Assembly: GCA_963765285.1 (NCBI GenBank)
Contig: CAVXVR010000007.1
Span: 1 to 64,000, forward strand
Length of the DNA: 64,000 bases
Source of the DNA: CAVWZH01 sp963765285
Lineage (GTDB): Bacteria; Acidobacteriota; Terriglobia; Terriglobales; Acidobacteriaceae
Direction of reading: 5' to 3'
This document shows, in pieces, positions 34,227 through 43,564 of this stretch (position 1 is the stretch's first letter; each line of letters opens with the position of its first letter). Under the pieces are notes generated by a model. It was not told where the DNA came from, ran no database searches, and saw nothing but the letters and a program-made list of their open reading frames with translations. The position numbers were made by a program, and so were the translations under genes.

Positions 34227-34847
34227 TTAATGACCTTTGTATTCAGCGTCGTAGTAGCCGAACGGCGGAGAGTAGACAGGTTTGTTCTCGAATCCGATCA
34301 GCTTCCATCCTACTTCGTCGTTGTTGCCGCCGTACTCGGGCGAGGCGAGGAATCCCATGATCGTGTGCACGCGCACCATTTCGAAAAATTCGGTTTTCTC
34401 GATGGCTTGCAGCAGTTGCACTTGCTGGGCCTGCGACAGACTTGAGAATTTGCCTGCCTGCGGGGAAAGCTCCTGCGTCTTAGCTTGAAGATCTTTCAGA
34501 CCTTGCGTGTAAGAAGCTTGCTTGTCGCGATCAAACGTCATCAAGGCTTTATCAATGAAGTAGACGACTTTGGCTTCGTGCGCGCCAGGTGTGTCATCAG
34601 TAGGAATAATTTGCGCGGCGACCGCGTCAATCTCTGCGGCCTGCTCGGTGGAGAAAAACTGGAAGGCAACTGAGGCTCCCGGCTGCGCCGCCATGTGAGC
34701 ATGGTTCTGGGCCGCGAGAATTGCGGGCCAGTGCAGCGCCAGCCATGCGGAACTCAGTCCGGAAACGGAGCGGACGAGAAACTGCCGCCGTGAAGTACCG
34801 TCTTGATCCACACGAGCACCCGAGCGATGAGATCGCAGCAAAATCAT
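34227..34847 (-). CDS. Gluconate 2-dehydrogenase subunit 3-like protein, Tat exported
   Basis: A 206-residue protein with a Tat signal (SRRQFLVRSVSGLSSAWLAL) at about 19-38. The mature part has the helical pattern of gluconate dehydrogenase subunit 3 (FFSTEQAAEIDAVAAQIIPTDDTPGAHEAKVVYFIDKAL and a C-terminal FGYYDAEYKGH). It is followed by the GMC oxidoreductase and is thought to escort or anchor it in the periplasm. The divergent gene at 34944 is less than 100 bases away, so the two promoters are close together. Confidence 0.85.
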   Translation of the reverse strand: MILLRSHRSGARVDQDGTSRRQFLVRSVSGLSSAWLALHWPAILAAQNHAHMAAQPGASVAFQFFSTEQAAEIDAVAAQIIPTDDTPGAHEAKVVYFIDKALMTFDRDKQASYTQGLKDLQAKTQELSPQAGKFSSLSQAQQVQLLQAIEKTEFFEMVRVHTIMGFLASPEYGGNNDEVGWKLIGFENKPVYSPPFGYYDAEYKGH

Positions 34848-34943
34848 ATCATTCGCAGGAACCGGGCGCCCGGGAGCGAGACTGGCTTGCTTTGCCTTTT
34901 CACGCTGCCTGTCTTAGACTTCGTTCCCGGCAAGGGGGACACC

Positions 34944-35951
34944 ATGCAGACAACGCGAAGGACGTTCCTGGGCAGTGTAGGTGCGACGGCGGCTCTCGGC
35001 ATCGTGGGCGCGGGAACTGTTGCGGCGGCGAAACGCGCCATGCCGGAGCCCATGCAAAGTTCGCCCGGTTCTGCCAATAAATGTCTCTTCTGGGTGGCGG
35101 CTTTGACCCCGTGCGACAAGGACCTCAAGTTCGACGAATCGGTTTATGCCGACATGATGGCCTACTTCAAGGCCACCGGAGCAGATGGAGTCGTGGTCCT
35201 GGGCACCACAGGCGAATATCCCTCTTTCTCCGTAGCCGAGCGCAAGAAGGTTGCCGAGACCGCCTTCAGGCATCGCAACGGACTCAACCTCATCGTTTCG
35301 CCAGGCACATCAAATTTTCCTGAGACCATTGAGTTATCGCGGCACGCCGCAGACAACGGCGCCGACGGCTTGCTCATCATTCCGCCCTTTTACTACAAAC
35401 ATCCTCCGCTGGAGGGGCTCACCGAATATTTCTCGCTGATCTTCGAGCAGGTAAAGATCCCGATCAACCTCTACCACATTCCGGATACGAGCGGCGTGCC
35501 CATATCCATCGAGCTGATGCGCAGTTTGCGAAAATATCCCAATCTGGCGGGGATCAAAGATTCCGACGACAGTGTTCCCGACTATGAGCGTTTTGTGCGC
35601 GAGTTTCCCCAATTGAACATGCGGACGGGTACAGTCACTAATCTAAAAGCCGCGCTCGACCACGATATGGGCGCCATTTTGATGGAAGGCAATCTCTTCA
35701 CCCGCCAGATTGCCGCGGTATTCGCGGCCAAACGGGCAGGCAAGAGTATCGATGAACCGTTAGCCAAGCTGGACAGCGCCATCAAGCTTCTGGAACCGGC
35801 CGGCGGTTATCACTTCGGCACGATGAAATATGCCCTTAGCCTGCAAATGGGAGGCCGGCAGACGTATCCGCGGCCGCCTCATACCAATGCCACGGATGAG
35901 CAGAAAACAAAAATGAAGGCAGCGCTGGAACAGATGAAGCAGATGGGCTGA
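34944..35951 (+). CDS. DapA-family lyase/aldolase, Tat exported
   Basis: ATG 34944 begins a clear Tat signal (TTRRTFLGSVGATAALGIVGAG), which settles the start against a longer reading from 34803. The mature 300 residues are a dihydrodipicolinate-synthase type TIM barrel: VLGTTGEYPSF carries the GTTGE motif, NLYHIPDTSG gives the catalytic tyrosine, and AGIKDSDD the Schiff-base lysine. This family makes or breaks carbon bonds next to a keto acid. Export is unusual, since most members are cytoplasmic. It starts an apparent operon with a PQQ dehydrogenase, a cytochrome and a cupin. Confidence 0.82.
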   Translation: MQTTRRTFLGSVGATAALGIVGAGTVAAAKRAMPEPMQSSPGSANKCLFWVAALTPCDKDLKFDESVYADMMAYFKATGADGVVVLGTTGEYPSFSVAERKKVAETAFRHRNGLNLIVSPGTSNFPETIELSRHAADNGADGLLIIPPFYYKHPPLEGLTEYFSLIFEQVKIPINLYHIPDTSGVPISIELMRSLRKYPNLAGIKDSDDSVPDYERFVREFPQLNMRTGTVTNLKAALDHDMGAILMEGNLFTRQIAAVFAAKRAGKSIDEPLAKLDSAIKLLEPAGGYHFGTMKYALSLQMGGRQTYPRPPHTNATDEQKTKMKAALEQMKQMG

Positions 35952-35978
35952 AAAGCAGGTTCGTTACGATTCATCGAG

Positions 35979-38054
35979 GTGAACGTGGGATTGGGAAAAA
36001 GGAGCTGTCGTAATCACCAGGTTTGGCTGGTACTAGCTATCCTCGCGCTGATCCCGCTCCAAGCCTACGGTCAATACCACGCCAAAGAAACCGAATGGCC
36101 CACCTATGCCGCCGATCTCGCCGGCACGCGCTACCGGCCGTTCGATCAGATCAACGCTTCCAATTTCAATGACCTTGAAGTGGCCTGGCGGCTGAAGACG
36201 GACATGTTCGGCAACCGCCCAGAGTACAAGCTGGAAGGAACGCCGCTCATGGTCAACGGAGTCCTGTACACTACCGCAGGCTCGCGGCGGGCAGCGATCG
36301 CGGTTGACGCAGCCACCGGTGAACTGCTCTGGGTACACGGTGAGCACGAGGGAAAACGCGGCGCAGCCGCACCCCGGCAACTCTCGGGTCGAGGATTGGC
36401 GTACTGGTCTGACGGCAAGGTAGAACGAATTCTCTACATCACTCCCGGATACCGCCTCGTATGTTTGGACGCGAAGACCGGTGTTCCGGTCCCGTCTTTC
36501 GGGGAGAACGGTGTAGTGGATTTAAAGTTAAACGATGATCAGACCATTTTCCCCGACCTGACCACCGGAGAAATTGGACTGCACGCGACTCCGATCGTCG
36601 CTGGCGATACGGTAATCATCGGCGCTGCATTTCGCGAAGGCTTTACGCCTGCCAGCATGCGCAACAACAAAGGCTACGTCCGCGGATTCGACGTGCGGAC
36701 GGGCAAGCGCCTCTGGATTTTCCACACCATCCCCAAGAAAGGCGAATTCGGCTACGACACTTGGCTGAACGGCTCGGCGGAATATACCGGCAATACCGGC
36801 GTGTGGACGCAGATTACCGTCGACGAACAGCTCGGGCTGGTTTATTTGCCGGTCGAGGCGCCGACCGGCGATTTCTATGGAGGCCATCGGCCTGGAAATA
36901 ATCTGTTTGGAGAGAGTCTGGTCTGTGTCGATCTGAAAACCGGCGAGCGGAAGTGGCATTTTCAACTGGTGCATCACCCGCTCTGGGATATGGACATCTC
37001 TTCCGCGCCGATTCTCGCCGACATCACCGTAAACGGGCGCGCAGTGAAAGCGGTAGCGCAGCCGAGCAAGCAGGGTTTTCTGTATGTATTCGATCGCGTG
37101 ACCGGAAAACCCATCTGGCCGATCGAGGAAAAACCGGTTGAAGTTGGCAGTGTGCCGGGCGAATGGTATTCGCCCACGCAGCCCATTCCCACCAAGCCAC
37201 CCGGGTACAGTCGCAACGGAGTCTCGAACGACGAGTTGATCGACTTCACGCCGGAACTTCGCAAGCAGGCGGAAACAATCGTTTCCAGATATCACTTAGG
37301 TCCGGTCTTCACGCCTCCGGTGGCCAGCAAGGCGGAGGGTCCACTTGCCACTCTGACGCTGGGAACGGCCGACGGCGGAACCAATTGGCCCGGCGGCTCC
37401 TACGACCCCGAGACCCACATCCTGTACGCTTACGCGTGCAATTCGTGCCTCGAGCCTATCGGGCTGGTTCCTCCTCCGAAGGATCTCTCCGACATGAATT
37501 ACGTGTACGGTACCGCGGGGAAGAACCCTCGCATGATCAACGCCGCCGGCACCAACTCCAGCGCCGATGCTCCCAAGACGGCCAAGAAATCGGCGAACGG
37601 AGACGAGTGGACCGTTTTGACCGTCGATGGCTTGCCTCTGATCAAGCCACCATACGGAACAATTTCCGCCATCAACCTCGACACCGGGGAAATCGTGTGG
37701 CAGATTGCGCACGGCGAGACGCCCGACTTGATCCGGAATCATCCCGCGCTCAAGGGACTGAAGATCCCGCGCACCGGGCAGCAGAACTGGAACGTGGGGA
37801 CTCTGGTCACGAAGTCTTTGGTGATTGCCGGCGATGGCGAGGTTACCACCGGATCCGATCACCCGCGGGGCGCGATGTTGCGCGCCTATGACAAGGCCAC
37901 CGGCAAAGAGGTCGGCGCGGTTTACTTGCCGGCTCCGGAGAGCGGATCTCCTATGACTTACATGCTGAACGGCAAGCAATATATCGTGATTGCGGTCAGT
38001 GGAGGCAACTACTCGGGCGAGTACATCGCCTTTTCACTTCCATCGCAGGATTAA
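35979..38054 (+). CDS. PQQ-dependent (quinoprotein) dehydrogenase, exported
   Basis: A 691-residue protein with a signal peptide (LVLAILALIPLQAYGQ) and an eight-bladed propeller with tryptophan-rich repeats. Marks include WPTYAADLAGTRYRP, HHPLWDMDISSAPILAD, NWPGGSYDPETHILYAYACN and the final blade. The neighbouring-Cys disulfide seen in methanol dehydrogenases is not evident; it looks most like membrane glucose/quinate-type enzymes without the membrane part. The start could be GTG 35979 or GTG 35985 after GAGG. It lies 27 bases after the DapA-type gene and 12 bases before a cytochrome c gene, its likely electron acceptor. Substrate is probably a sugar or alcohol. Confidence 0.88.
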   Translation: MNVGLGKRSCRNHQVWLVLAILALIPLQAYGQYHAKETEWPTYAADLAGTRYRPFDQINASNFNDLEVAWRLKTDMFGNRPEYKLEGTPLMVNGVLYTTAGSRRAAIAVDAATGELLWVHGEHEGKRGAAAPRQLSGRGLAYWSDGKVERILYITPGYRLVCLDAKTGVPVPSFGENGVVDLKLNDDQTIFPDLTTGEIGLHATPIVAGDTVIIGAAFREGFTPASMRNNKGYVRGFDVRTGKRLWIFHTIPKKGEFGYDTWLNGSAEYTGNTGVWTQITVDEQLGLVYLPVEAPTGDFYGGHRPGNNLFGESLVCVDLKTGERKWHFQLVHHPLWDMDISSAPILADITVNGRAVKAVAQPSKQGFLYVFDRVTGKPIWPIEEKPVEVGSVPGEWYSPTQPIPTKPPGYSRNGVSNDELIDFTPELRKQAETIVSRYHLGPVFTPPVASKAEGPLATLTLGTADGGTNWPGGSYDPETHILYAYACNSCLEPIGLVPPPKDLSDMNYVYGTAGKNPRMINAAGTNSSADAPKTAKKSANGDEWTVLTVDGLPLIKPPYGTISAINLDTGEIVWQIAHGETPDLIRNHPALKGLKIPRTGQQNWNVGTLVTKSLVIAGDGEVTTGSDHPRGAMLRAYDKATGKEVGAVYLPAPESGSPMTYMLNGKQYIVIAVSGGNYSGEYIAFSLPSQD

Positions 38055-38066
38055 GGAGACGCCAAA

Positions 38067-38552
38067 ACGAGACTGCAAGCATCGAACACGCCGGGAAATA
38101 GAATTTTGGCGCTGGTTTTGGGAGCGGTCGTCGCGTGCTGTTCGGCGTTTCGCAGTCAGGCACAGCAACCTGAACCTCCTTCCCCAACGCGTTCTGTATG
38201 GGATGGCGTGTACACCGACGAACAGGCCCAGCGCGGTGAGCCGCTTTATCGCGAAATGTGCGCGTCTTGCCATGGCGATACGCTGAAAGGCAGCGGAGAA
38301 ACGCCCGCCCTGGCGGGCAACACGTTTCTGTCGGACTGGAACGGCCTGACTCTCGGAGACTTGTTCGAACGAATCCGGCGAACCATGCCGCAAGACAAGC
38401 CGGGACGGGTTACCCGGCCGCAGAAGTCTGACATTCTGGCTTACGTGTTGAGCGTCAACAAGTTTCCTGCGGGCAAGACGGAACTGCCGCATCAAACCGA
38501 GTTTCTCAATGAAATCCGGTTCGAGGCGACCAAACCAGATCCGAAGAAATAA
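38067..38552 (+). CDS. Exported monoheme cytochrome c, start codon ACG
   Basis: The heme site CASCH is at 65-69 of a class I domain with a methionine loop (TMPQDKPG). A perfect AAGGAG at 38053-38058 points to a start 8 bases later, where the codon is ACG (38067). From there the reading gives MRLQASNTPGNRILALVLGA, a signal peptide with a basic start. A TTG at 38106 is the next start candidate, but it has no ribosome site and cuts the signal peptide. Either ACG is used, or the original ATG has mutated or been misread. It is the likely electron acceptor of the PQQ dehydrogenase 12 bases upstream. Confidence 0.75.
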   Translation, partial: TRLQASNTPGNRILALVLGAVVACCSAFRSQAQQPEPPSPTRSVWDGVYTDEQAQRGEPLYREMCASCHGDTLKGSGETPALAGNTFLSDWNGLTLGDLFERIRRTMPQDKPGRVTRPQKSDILAYVLSVNKFPAGKTELPHQTEFLNEIRFEATKPDPKK

Positions 38553-38564
38553 GGGAGGTTTGAT

Positions 38565-39294
38565 ATGAAAAGACTGTTTCCGTTAGTCGTCATTGTTGCC
38601 GCGTCTGATTGGTTTCGTTACGGGCCGCGTCACCAAGCCCACCCCCCAACCCGTGCTGAGCGGACATTTCGACGACTTGTCACTGGTTCAACACGCCATG
38701 GCGCAGACCAACAAACCCGAAATCATGCCGTTTGGATTCAATAATCCGCAGGAGCCGCCGCTTGCCCCTGACGCTCCGCCGATTTCGCATTGGAGTATCG
38801 ACGACATTCGCAAAGCGCATACCGAAATGGCGGAGAAGGCGGCCAAACTCGCCTCACAGCCCGGAACAGGAAGCAGCCAGTCATTTGGCGGCGGCCCGGT
38901 GAATGTGAGCACTCGGAATTTCGCCATGTTCATGCTCTATCGCGTGCATCGCGATCAGCCGGTGCTCAGCCTGACCAAAGTCAACAGCGTTTGGGATGAC
39001 GCCGAGCAGCACAGCGGCGCTTACGATTTCTACGTTTTCACAGGCGGGACCGGACAAATGGTCCTGGGCGGGAAAATCGCCAACCGGCAGAATCTGATGG
39101 ATAAAGATGGCCCCGTACCCGGGGAGTATCGTGGACAACCCGTGGTCGGAGGACAGACGTTCAACGTGAAAGCAGGCGACTGGCTGCTGATTCCTCCGGA
39201 CACTCCGCACCAGCCCAAGCCTGATCCTGGCGGCTTCAGCTACATGATTATGAAGATCAATGTCGGGGTTTACCCGTGGAGTCTGATTCGTTGA
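38565..39294 (+). CDS. Exported cupin-like protein, frameshift in signal peptide
   Basis: ATG 38565 follows GGGAGG and starts MKRLFPLVVIVAA, half a signal peptide; that frame then leaves the coding line. The frame from about 38605 onwards gives LIGFVTGRVTKPT and the mature protein to 39294. Omitting one base near 38604 joins them to an ordinary signal peptide. The mature 210 residues hold a cupin barrel at the C-terminus: YDFYVFTGGTGQMVLGG, then GDWLLIPPDTPHQPKPDPGGFSYMIMKIN with a metal-type histidine. It is the last gene of the DapA/PQQ/cytochrome operon. It could be a sugar-acid epimerase or sensor; function not known. Confidence 0.65.
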
Positions 39295-39358
39295 CCTTTT
39301 GATCCTCGTCCTGCCGGTGCCGAGTGAACCCAGGCACTGATTACGAAAACGCGGTAGA

Positions 39359-40279
39359 ATGTCCGGCTTAGTGGATCCCACATCCATGTCTACAGCAATT
39401 GATAGCGCCAACTCGTTTGTCGCCCTCCGGTCCAGGGTGCGCGACTATTACGAGCTGACCAAGCCGGAAGTAAACCTGCTGATTCTGATGACGACTTCAG
39501 CGGGTTTCTACCTCGGTTCTCAAGGCACATTCCAAACGGGAAAGCTTGTCGCCACTCTGCTGGGCACTCTACTGGTGGCCAGCGGCACGGCCACGCTGAA
39601 TCAGTTGATGGAAATGCGCTACGACGGGCAGATGCGCCGCACGGCCCAGCGCCCTCTGGCGTCGGGAAGATTGAGCAAGTGGGAAGCTCTGGGCTTTGGT
39701 CTTGCGCTAAGCGCTGCCGGTGGTCTGTATCTTGCTTTTGCAGTGAATGGATTGTCGGCCGCGCTTGCGATTTCCACTTTGCTGGCGTACTTGCTGGTTT
39801 ACACACCGCTCAAGCGCGTCACGCCGCTGTGCACCATGCTGGGCGCGATTCCTGGCGCGATGCCGACGCTGATCGGGTGGGCGGGTTCGTCCGGACACAT
39901 TAACGGTGAGGCGTGGTTCTTATTTGCCGTGCTGTTTCTCTGGCAATTTCCCCATTTTCTTGCCATCGCCCTGATGTATCGGGAAGATTACGCCCAGGCC
40001 GGCTTCCATATGCTGCCGGCGTTTGATGCCGATGGGCATTTTACGAAGACCGAGATCATCATCTTCACTGTCGTGCTGGTGCTGGCCACGGTGCTGCATG
40101 CGCCGGGCCCGGGCACAGTTTTCTATTCTCTTGCGATGTTCGCCGCCGGCAGCTTCTTTCTGTATTACACGGCGAAATTGGCGGCTTCAAATTCCAGGGC
40201 CGTGGCCAGCCGGGTGGTGCATGCGTCGGTGATTTACCTGCCGGTGGTTCTCGCGATACTGGCGGTCTGGAAACGCTGA
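39359..40279 (+). CDS. ctaB: Protoheme IX farnesyltransferase, copy 2
   Basis: A second heme O synthase of 306 residues (297 if ATG 39386 is the start, a length nearer that of copy 1). Both share LTKPEVNLLILMTTSAGFYLGS, VASGTATLNQLME.RYD.QMRRTAQRP and the C-terminal ASRVVHAS.(I/F)YLPVVL. Long shared stretches show a recent common origin. It lies outside the oxidase operon, after the cupin gene and before a metalloprotease. A second oxidase elsewhere, or dosage, may explain it. Confidence 0.92.
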   Translation: MSGLVDPTSMSTAIDSANSFVALRSRVRDYYELTKPEVNLLILMTTSAGFYLGSQGTFQTGKLVATLLGTLLVASGTATLNQLMEMRYDGQMRRTAQRPLASGRLSKWEALGFGLALSAAGGLYLAFAVNGLSAALAISTLLAYLLVYTPLKRVTPLCTMLGAIPGAMPTLIGWAGSSGHINGEAWFLFAVLFLWQFPHFLAIALMYREDYAQAGFHMLPAFDADGHFTKTEIIIFTVVLVLATVLHAPGPGTVFYSLAMFAAGSFFLYYTAKLAASNSRAVASRVVHASVIYLPVVLAILAVWKR

Positions 40280-40328
40280 AGCCTTGATTTTTTTACTTAT
40301 CCTCTCTGGGTTTACGAACCGACCTCCT

Positions 40329-42821
40329 ATGAAACGAATTATTTGGCCTTTCCTTGCTGCGATTACTGTTCTCAGCCTGAACCTGATTTCCACCGCCCAG
40401 GCGGCTCCGCCGGCTCAGCCCGAGAAAGCCACGCTTGCCACGCGCACGTCGGGACTTTCGAAGCATGAAGGTTTTATCCCCTATTACTGGGACGAGAAAA
40501 AAGGGGACGTTCTGTTCGAGCTTTCCCCCGCCGCGCTGAGCCGCGAGTTTCTGTATTTCACGGGACTGGCCAGCGGCATTGGGTCGACCGAAATGTTCGC
40601 CGACCGCAGCACCTTCGGAAATTCCGCGCTCTGCCGTTTTCGCCGCGCCGGTTCGCATGTGCTTGTGATCCAGGAGAACACCAGCTTTCGCGCCGAGAAT
40701 GGCAATAGCGAACTCAAGCACTCGGTCGAGGAGAGCTTTCCGACCTCAGTGCTGGCCTCGTTATCAATCGAGGGCGAACAAGACGGCACGCTGCTGCTAA
40801 ATGCCAGCCCCTTGCTCATGCGCGATGCCGCGGACTTGCTCTCACAACTCCGCCGCCCCACTCACGCCGTCGGAGGAGTGATGGTGCGTGATCAGTCATC
40901 CCACGGGGGGGACTGGCACCTGGACAAAGATCGCAGTGTGTTCGCTCAGGATCACAGCGGCAGTTTTCCCCTTAACACTGAGCTGGAAGTCCTGCTTACA
41001 TTCGCCACGGACTCTGAAAGCGATCTCAACCAGCCAGATCCGCACGCTCTGAGTGTGCGTGAGCACCATTCATTCGTGGCCCTGCCGGAGAGTGGATACG
41101 AGCCTCGGGAGCAGGATCCCCGGGTTGGATTTTTCACGGTTGGCTTCGACGATTTTTCTCAGCCGTATGATCGTCCGCTCACTCGCTACCTGGTCAGCCG
41201 TTGGCGGCTGCAGAAGAAAGATCCGAACGCGGCGCTGAGCGAACCAGTCAAGCCGATTATTTTTTATCTTGACCGCGCCATCCCAGAGCCGGTCCGTTCC
41301 GCGGCGCGTCAGGGCGCATTGTGGTGGAACGTCGCCTTTGAGCAGGCCGGTTTCAAGAATGCATTGCGCGTCGAAGACTTGCCGGAAGGCGCCGATCCGA
41401 TGGACATCCGCTACTCCACGATCCAATGGACGAACCGTTCCGGCCGCGGCTGGTCCGTCGGCCAATCCCAGGTGGACCCGCGCACCGGCGAGATTATTCA
41501 CGCCGTCGTGCAGCTCGATTCCCACCGCGTGCGCACGGTAAATAACTATTGGCAATCGACGATTCCATCGGGACGTGATGCCTCCGAGCCTTCGCTCGAC
41601 CTGTTTGCCGCCTTCGATGACCTCGATCCTCAAACAAGTGAACAACAGGTCTTGATAAACCGGCTGGCCCTGCTCACCTGTCATGAGATGGGGCACGCCA
41701 TTGGCCTGGAGCACAATTTTGTGGCCAGCACTTTCGGCCGAGGCTCGGTGATGGATTACTTTGCTCCGCGTGTCCGTATCCGGGCCGACGGGTCTGCCGA
41801 TCTCTCGGACGCTTACATGCAGGGCGTGGGCAGCTACGACCGCTTCGCCATCGAATGGGGCTACGGCCAGGGAAAACCCGGGGCTTCCGCCGAACAGGAG
41901 CAAGCTAGGCTGGACGCGATTGTCAAAGCGTCGATCGCGAAAGGCATTGTCTGGGGCAATTACGATGATCCTCGCTGGAACGCCTACGATGACGGCCCCG
42001 ACCCGGTTACCTGGCTGAAGGAGGTTCTACCCGTTCGCGATGCCTTGCTGGCGCACTACAACCCCGGCATGCTTAGACCTGGGGAGCCAAATTCGATGTT
42101 CACTTCACGTTTTGCTCTGGTTTATCTGTTTCACCGGTATGCTCTCGCGGCCGCCGTGAATGTCGTGGGAAGCGCGAAGGTTCCTCTTTCTCTGGCCGGC
42201 GATGGCCAGCAGCCGGTGAGCATCTGGCCGGATGAAAGTCAGAGGGAAGCGTTGCGTCTGCTTCTTTCTTCTCTCGATCCGGCGAAGCTGGAGATCGCAA
42301 AGGAGACCTGGATCACCCTCGCTCCTGTCGAAAACCGTGGGACGGATCCGGAGGAGTTCACTTCCTCTGCTGGATATCTGTTCAGCCCGCAAGACGGCGC
42401 TCGCGCCGTGGCGGAGATTGTGGTTGGTGGGTTGCTCAATTCCAGGCGGGTGGAACGGCTAGCGGTCATTTCGCAAAACGACGCCAATGCGTTCTCGCCG
42501 AGTGACGAAATTTCCGCGCTGGTGAAGGCCGCGTTCTCCGGCGGAGGAAAAACATCTGCCCAACGCGATCTGCGAGGAGTCGTGCAGACCGAAGTGGCCG
42601 AGCGTCTGATGGTGCTGGCAGCGGACGGCGATGCGTCTGGAGAAGTGCGAGCGGCCGCATTAGCTGGTGTGCGCCAGGTGCAAGACGCCGCAAAGAAAGA
42701 TCTGTCGAAGACGCCGGCGCTGGAACGTCTGGATCACGAAATCAAACTGTTCCTGGAGAATCCGCAACAAAATACTCCAAAGCTGCGAAACTCCGGTGCG
42801 CCCGCCGGCCCGCCGGTGTGA
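40329..42821 (+). CDS. Large exported zinc metalloprotease (metzincin-like)
   Basis: From ATG 40329 the product has 830 residues; a longer reading from 40284 adds 15 unconserved residues before the signal peptide (KRIIWPFLAAITVLSLNLISTAQA). The zinc site is HEMGHAIGLEHN at 452-463, with three histidines and the glutamate base, and the Met-turn SVMDYF follows about 15 residues later. The N-terminal 300 residues form a beta-rich domain and the last 250 are helical, the plan of acidobacterial/Bacteroidetes DUF5117-type proteases. It probably degrades proteins outside the cytoplasm. Confidence 0.85.
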   Translation: MKRIIWPFLAAITVLSLNLISTAQAAPPAQPEKATLATRTSGLSKHEGFIPYYWDEKKGDVLFELSPAALSREFLYFTGLASGIGSTEMFADRSTFGNSALCRFRRAGSHVLVIQENTSFRAENGNSELKHSVEESFPTSVLASLSIEGEQDGTLLLNASPLLMRDAADLLSQLRRPTHAVGGVMVRDQSSHGGDWHLDKDRSVFAQDHSGSFPLNTELEVLLTFATDSESDLNQPDPHALSVREHHSFVALPESGYEPREQDPRVGFFTVGFDDFSQPYDRPLTRYLVSRWRLQKKDPNAALSEPVKPIIFYLDRAIPEPVRSAARQGALWWNVAFEQAGFKNALRVEDLPEGADPMDIRYSTIQWTNRSGRGWSVGQSQVDPRTGEIIHAVVQLDSHRVRTVNNYWQSTIPSGRDASEPSLDLFAAFDDLDPQTSEQQVLINRLALLTCHEMGHAIGLEHNFVASTFGRGSVMDYFAPRVRIRADGSADLSDAYMQGVGSYDRFAIEWGYGQGKPGASAEQEQARLDAIVKASIAKGIVWGNYDDPRWNAYDDGPDPVTWLKEVLPVRDALLAHYNPGMLRPGEPNSMFTSRFALVYLFHRYALAAAVNVVGSAKVPLSLAGDGQQPVSIWPDESQREALRLLLSSLDPAKLEIAKETWITLAPVENRGTDPEEFTSSAGYLFSPQDGARAVAEIVVGGLLNSRRVERLAVISQNDANAFSPSDEISALVKAAFSGGGKTSAQRDLRGVVQTEVAERLMVLAADGDASGEVRAAALAGVRQVQDAAKKDLSKTPALERLDHEIKLFLENPQQNTPKLRNSGAPAGPPV

Positions 42822-42872
42822 TGAGCGCTGCCGGCCTGAGTGTTCCCGGAGTCTTGAATCGGCTCTGTCCAA

Positions 42873-42958
42873 TTGTCATCCCGAGCGGAAGCGAGGGATC
42901 TAGGTTCTTGCCGGCGGCGGCACCAACCCAGATTCCTCGCGCCGCTCGGAATGACAGT
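42873..42958. repeat. Intergenic hairpin of the TGTCATCC type
   Basis: TTGTCATCCCGAGCGG near 42873 and the inverse CCGCTCGGAATGACAG near 42942 form an imperfect inverted repeat, with AGGGATCT/AGATTCCT inside and a GC-rich centre. This is a dispersed hairpin sequence familiar in many Acidobacteria and other soil bacteria. It lies between a protease gene and a P-loop gene and may be transcribed. Confidence 0.7.
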
Positions 42959-43001
42959 GGAAATGCAGGCGCGGGCGTCCCCGCCCGTGCGGAGACACAG
43001 C

Positions 43002-43535
43002 ATGAAGAGGTTCATTCTGACCGGGGCACCCGGTACCGGGAAGACGACGATAATCCGTCAATTAGAACGCGATGGCTTCGGTGTAGTGGAAGAGGCGGCT
43101 ACCGACGTTATCGCGCTGGAGCAGGCTCTGGGCACCGCTGAACCGTGGTTGCACCCCTCATTCATAGATTCGATTGCCGAACTGCAAAGGCAGCGGCAGA
43201 TCCGGGCGGCTAGGCAGCCGGATGAGATGCAGTTTCATGATCGTTCAGTCGTTTGCACCGCCGCCCTGGCGGTCTACCTCGGGTACGCTGTCTCGCCCAC
43301 TCTCTCGCACGAATTGGACCGCATCAGGACGGAGATGATCTTTCAAAAGCGAGTCTTCTTCATAAGGAACCTTGGTTTTGTCGCGCCCACAGAGGCACGG
43401 CGAATCAGTTTCGAAGAGACACTTCGCTTTGAGAGGATCCACGAGAAAACCTACCGCGATTTCGGCTTCGAGCTCGTTTTTATCGAACCGGGAAGCCTGC
43501 CCGACCGAGTGGCTGCCATTAAGGCGGCGCTTTGA
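43002..43535 (+). CDS. AAA-type P-loop NTPase
   Basis: ATG 43002 (MKRFILTGAPGTGKTT) starts a 177-residue protein with a Walker A motif GAPGTGKT at 8-15 and a probable Walker B-like segment around HDRSVVCTAALAV. It fits the small AAA_28 NTPase group of unknown function, some of which are linked to nicotinamide or thiamine nucleotide chemistry. There is no clear ribosome site. It stands convergent with leuD, with 29 bases between the stops. Confidence 0.7.
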   Translation: MKRFILTGAPGTGKTTIIRQLERDGFGVVEEAATDVIALEQALGTAEPWLHPSFIDSIAELQRQRQIRAARQPDEMQFHDRSVVCTAALAVYLGYAVSPTLSHELDRIRTEMIFQKRVFFIRNLGFVAPTEARRISFEETLRFERIHEKTYRDFGFELVFIEPGSLPDRVAAIKAAL

Positions 43536-43564
43536 GAAGCCCCAATGCGGCTCTGTGAACCCGG

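Noticed and set aside
42873..43001. Coding start of the P-loop gene within the hairpin repeat
   Set aside because: The longer frame translates the dispersed repeat (VIPSGSEGSRF-like text), a known false extension; the ATG at 43002 precedes the P-loop directly.
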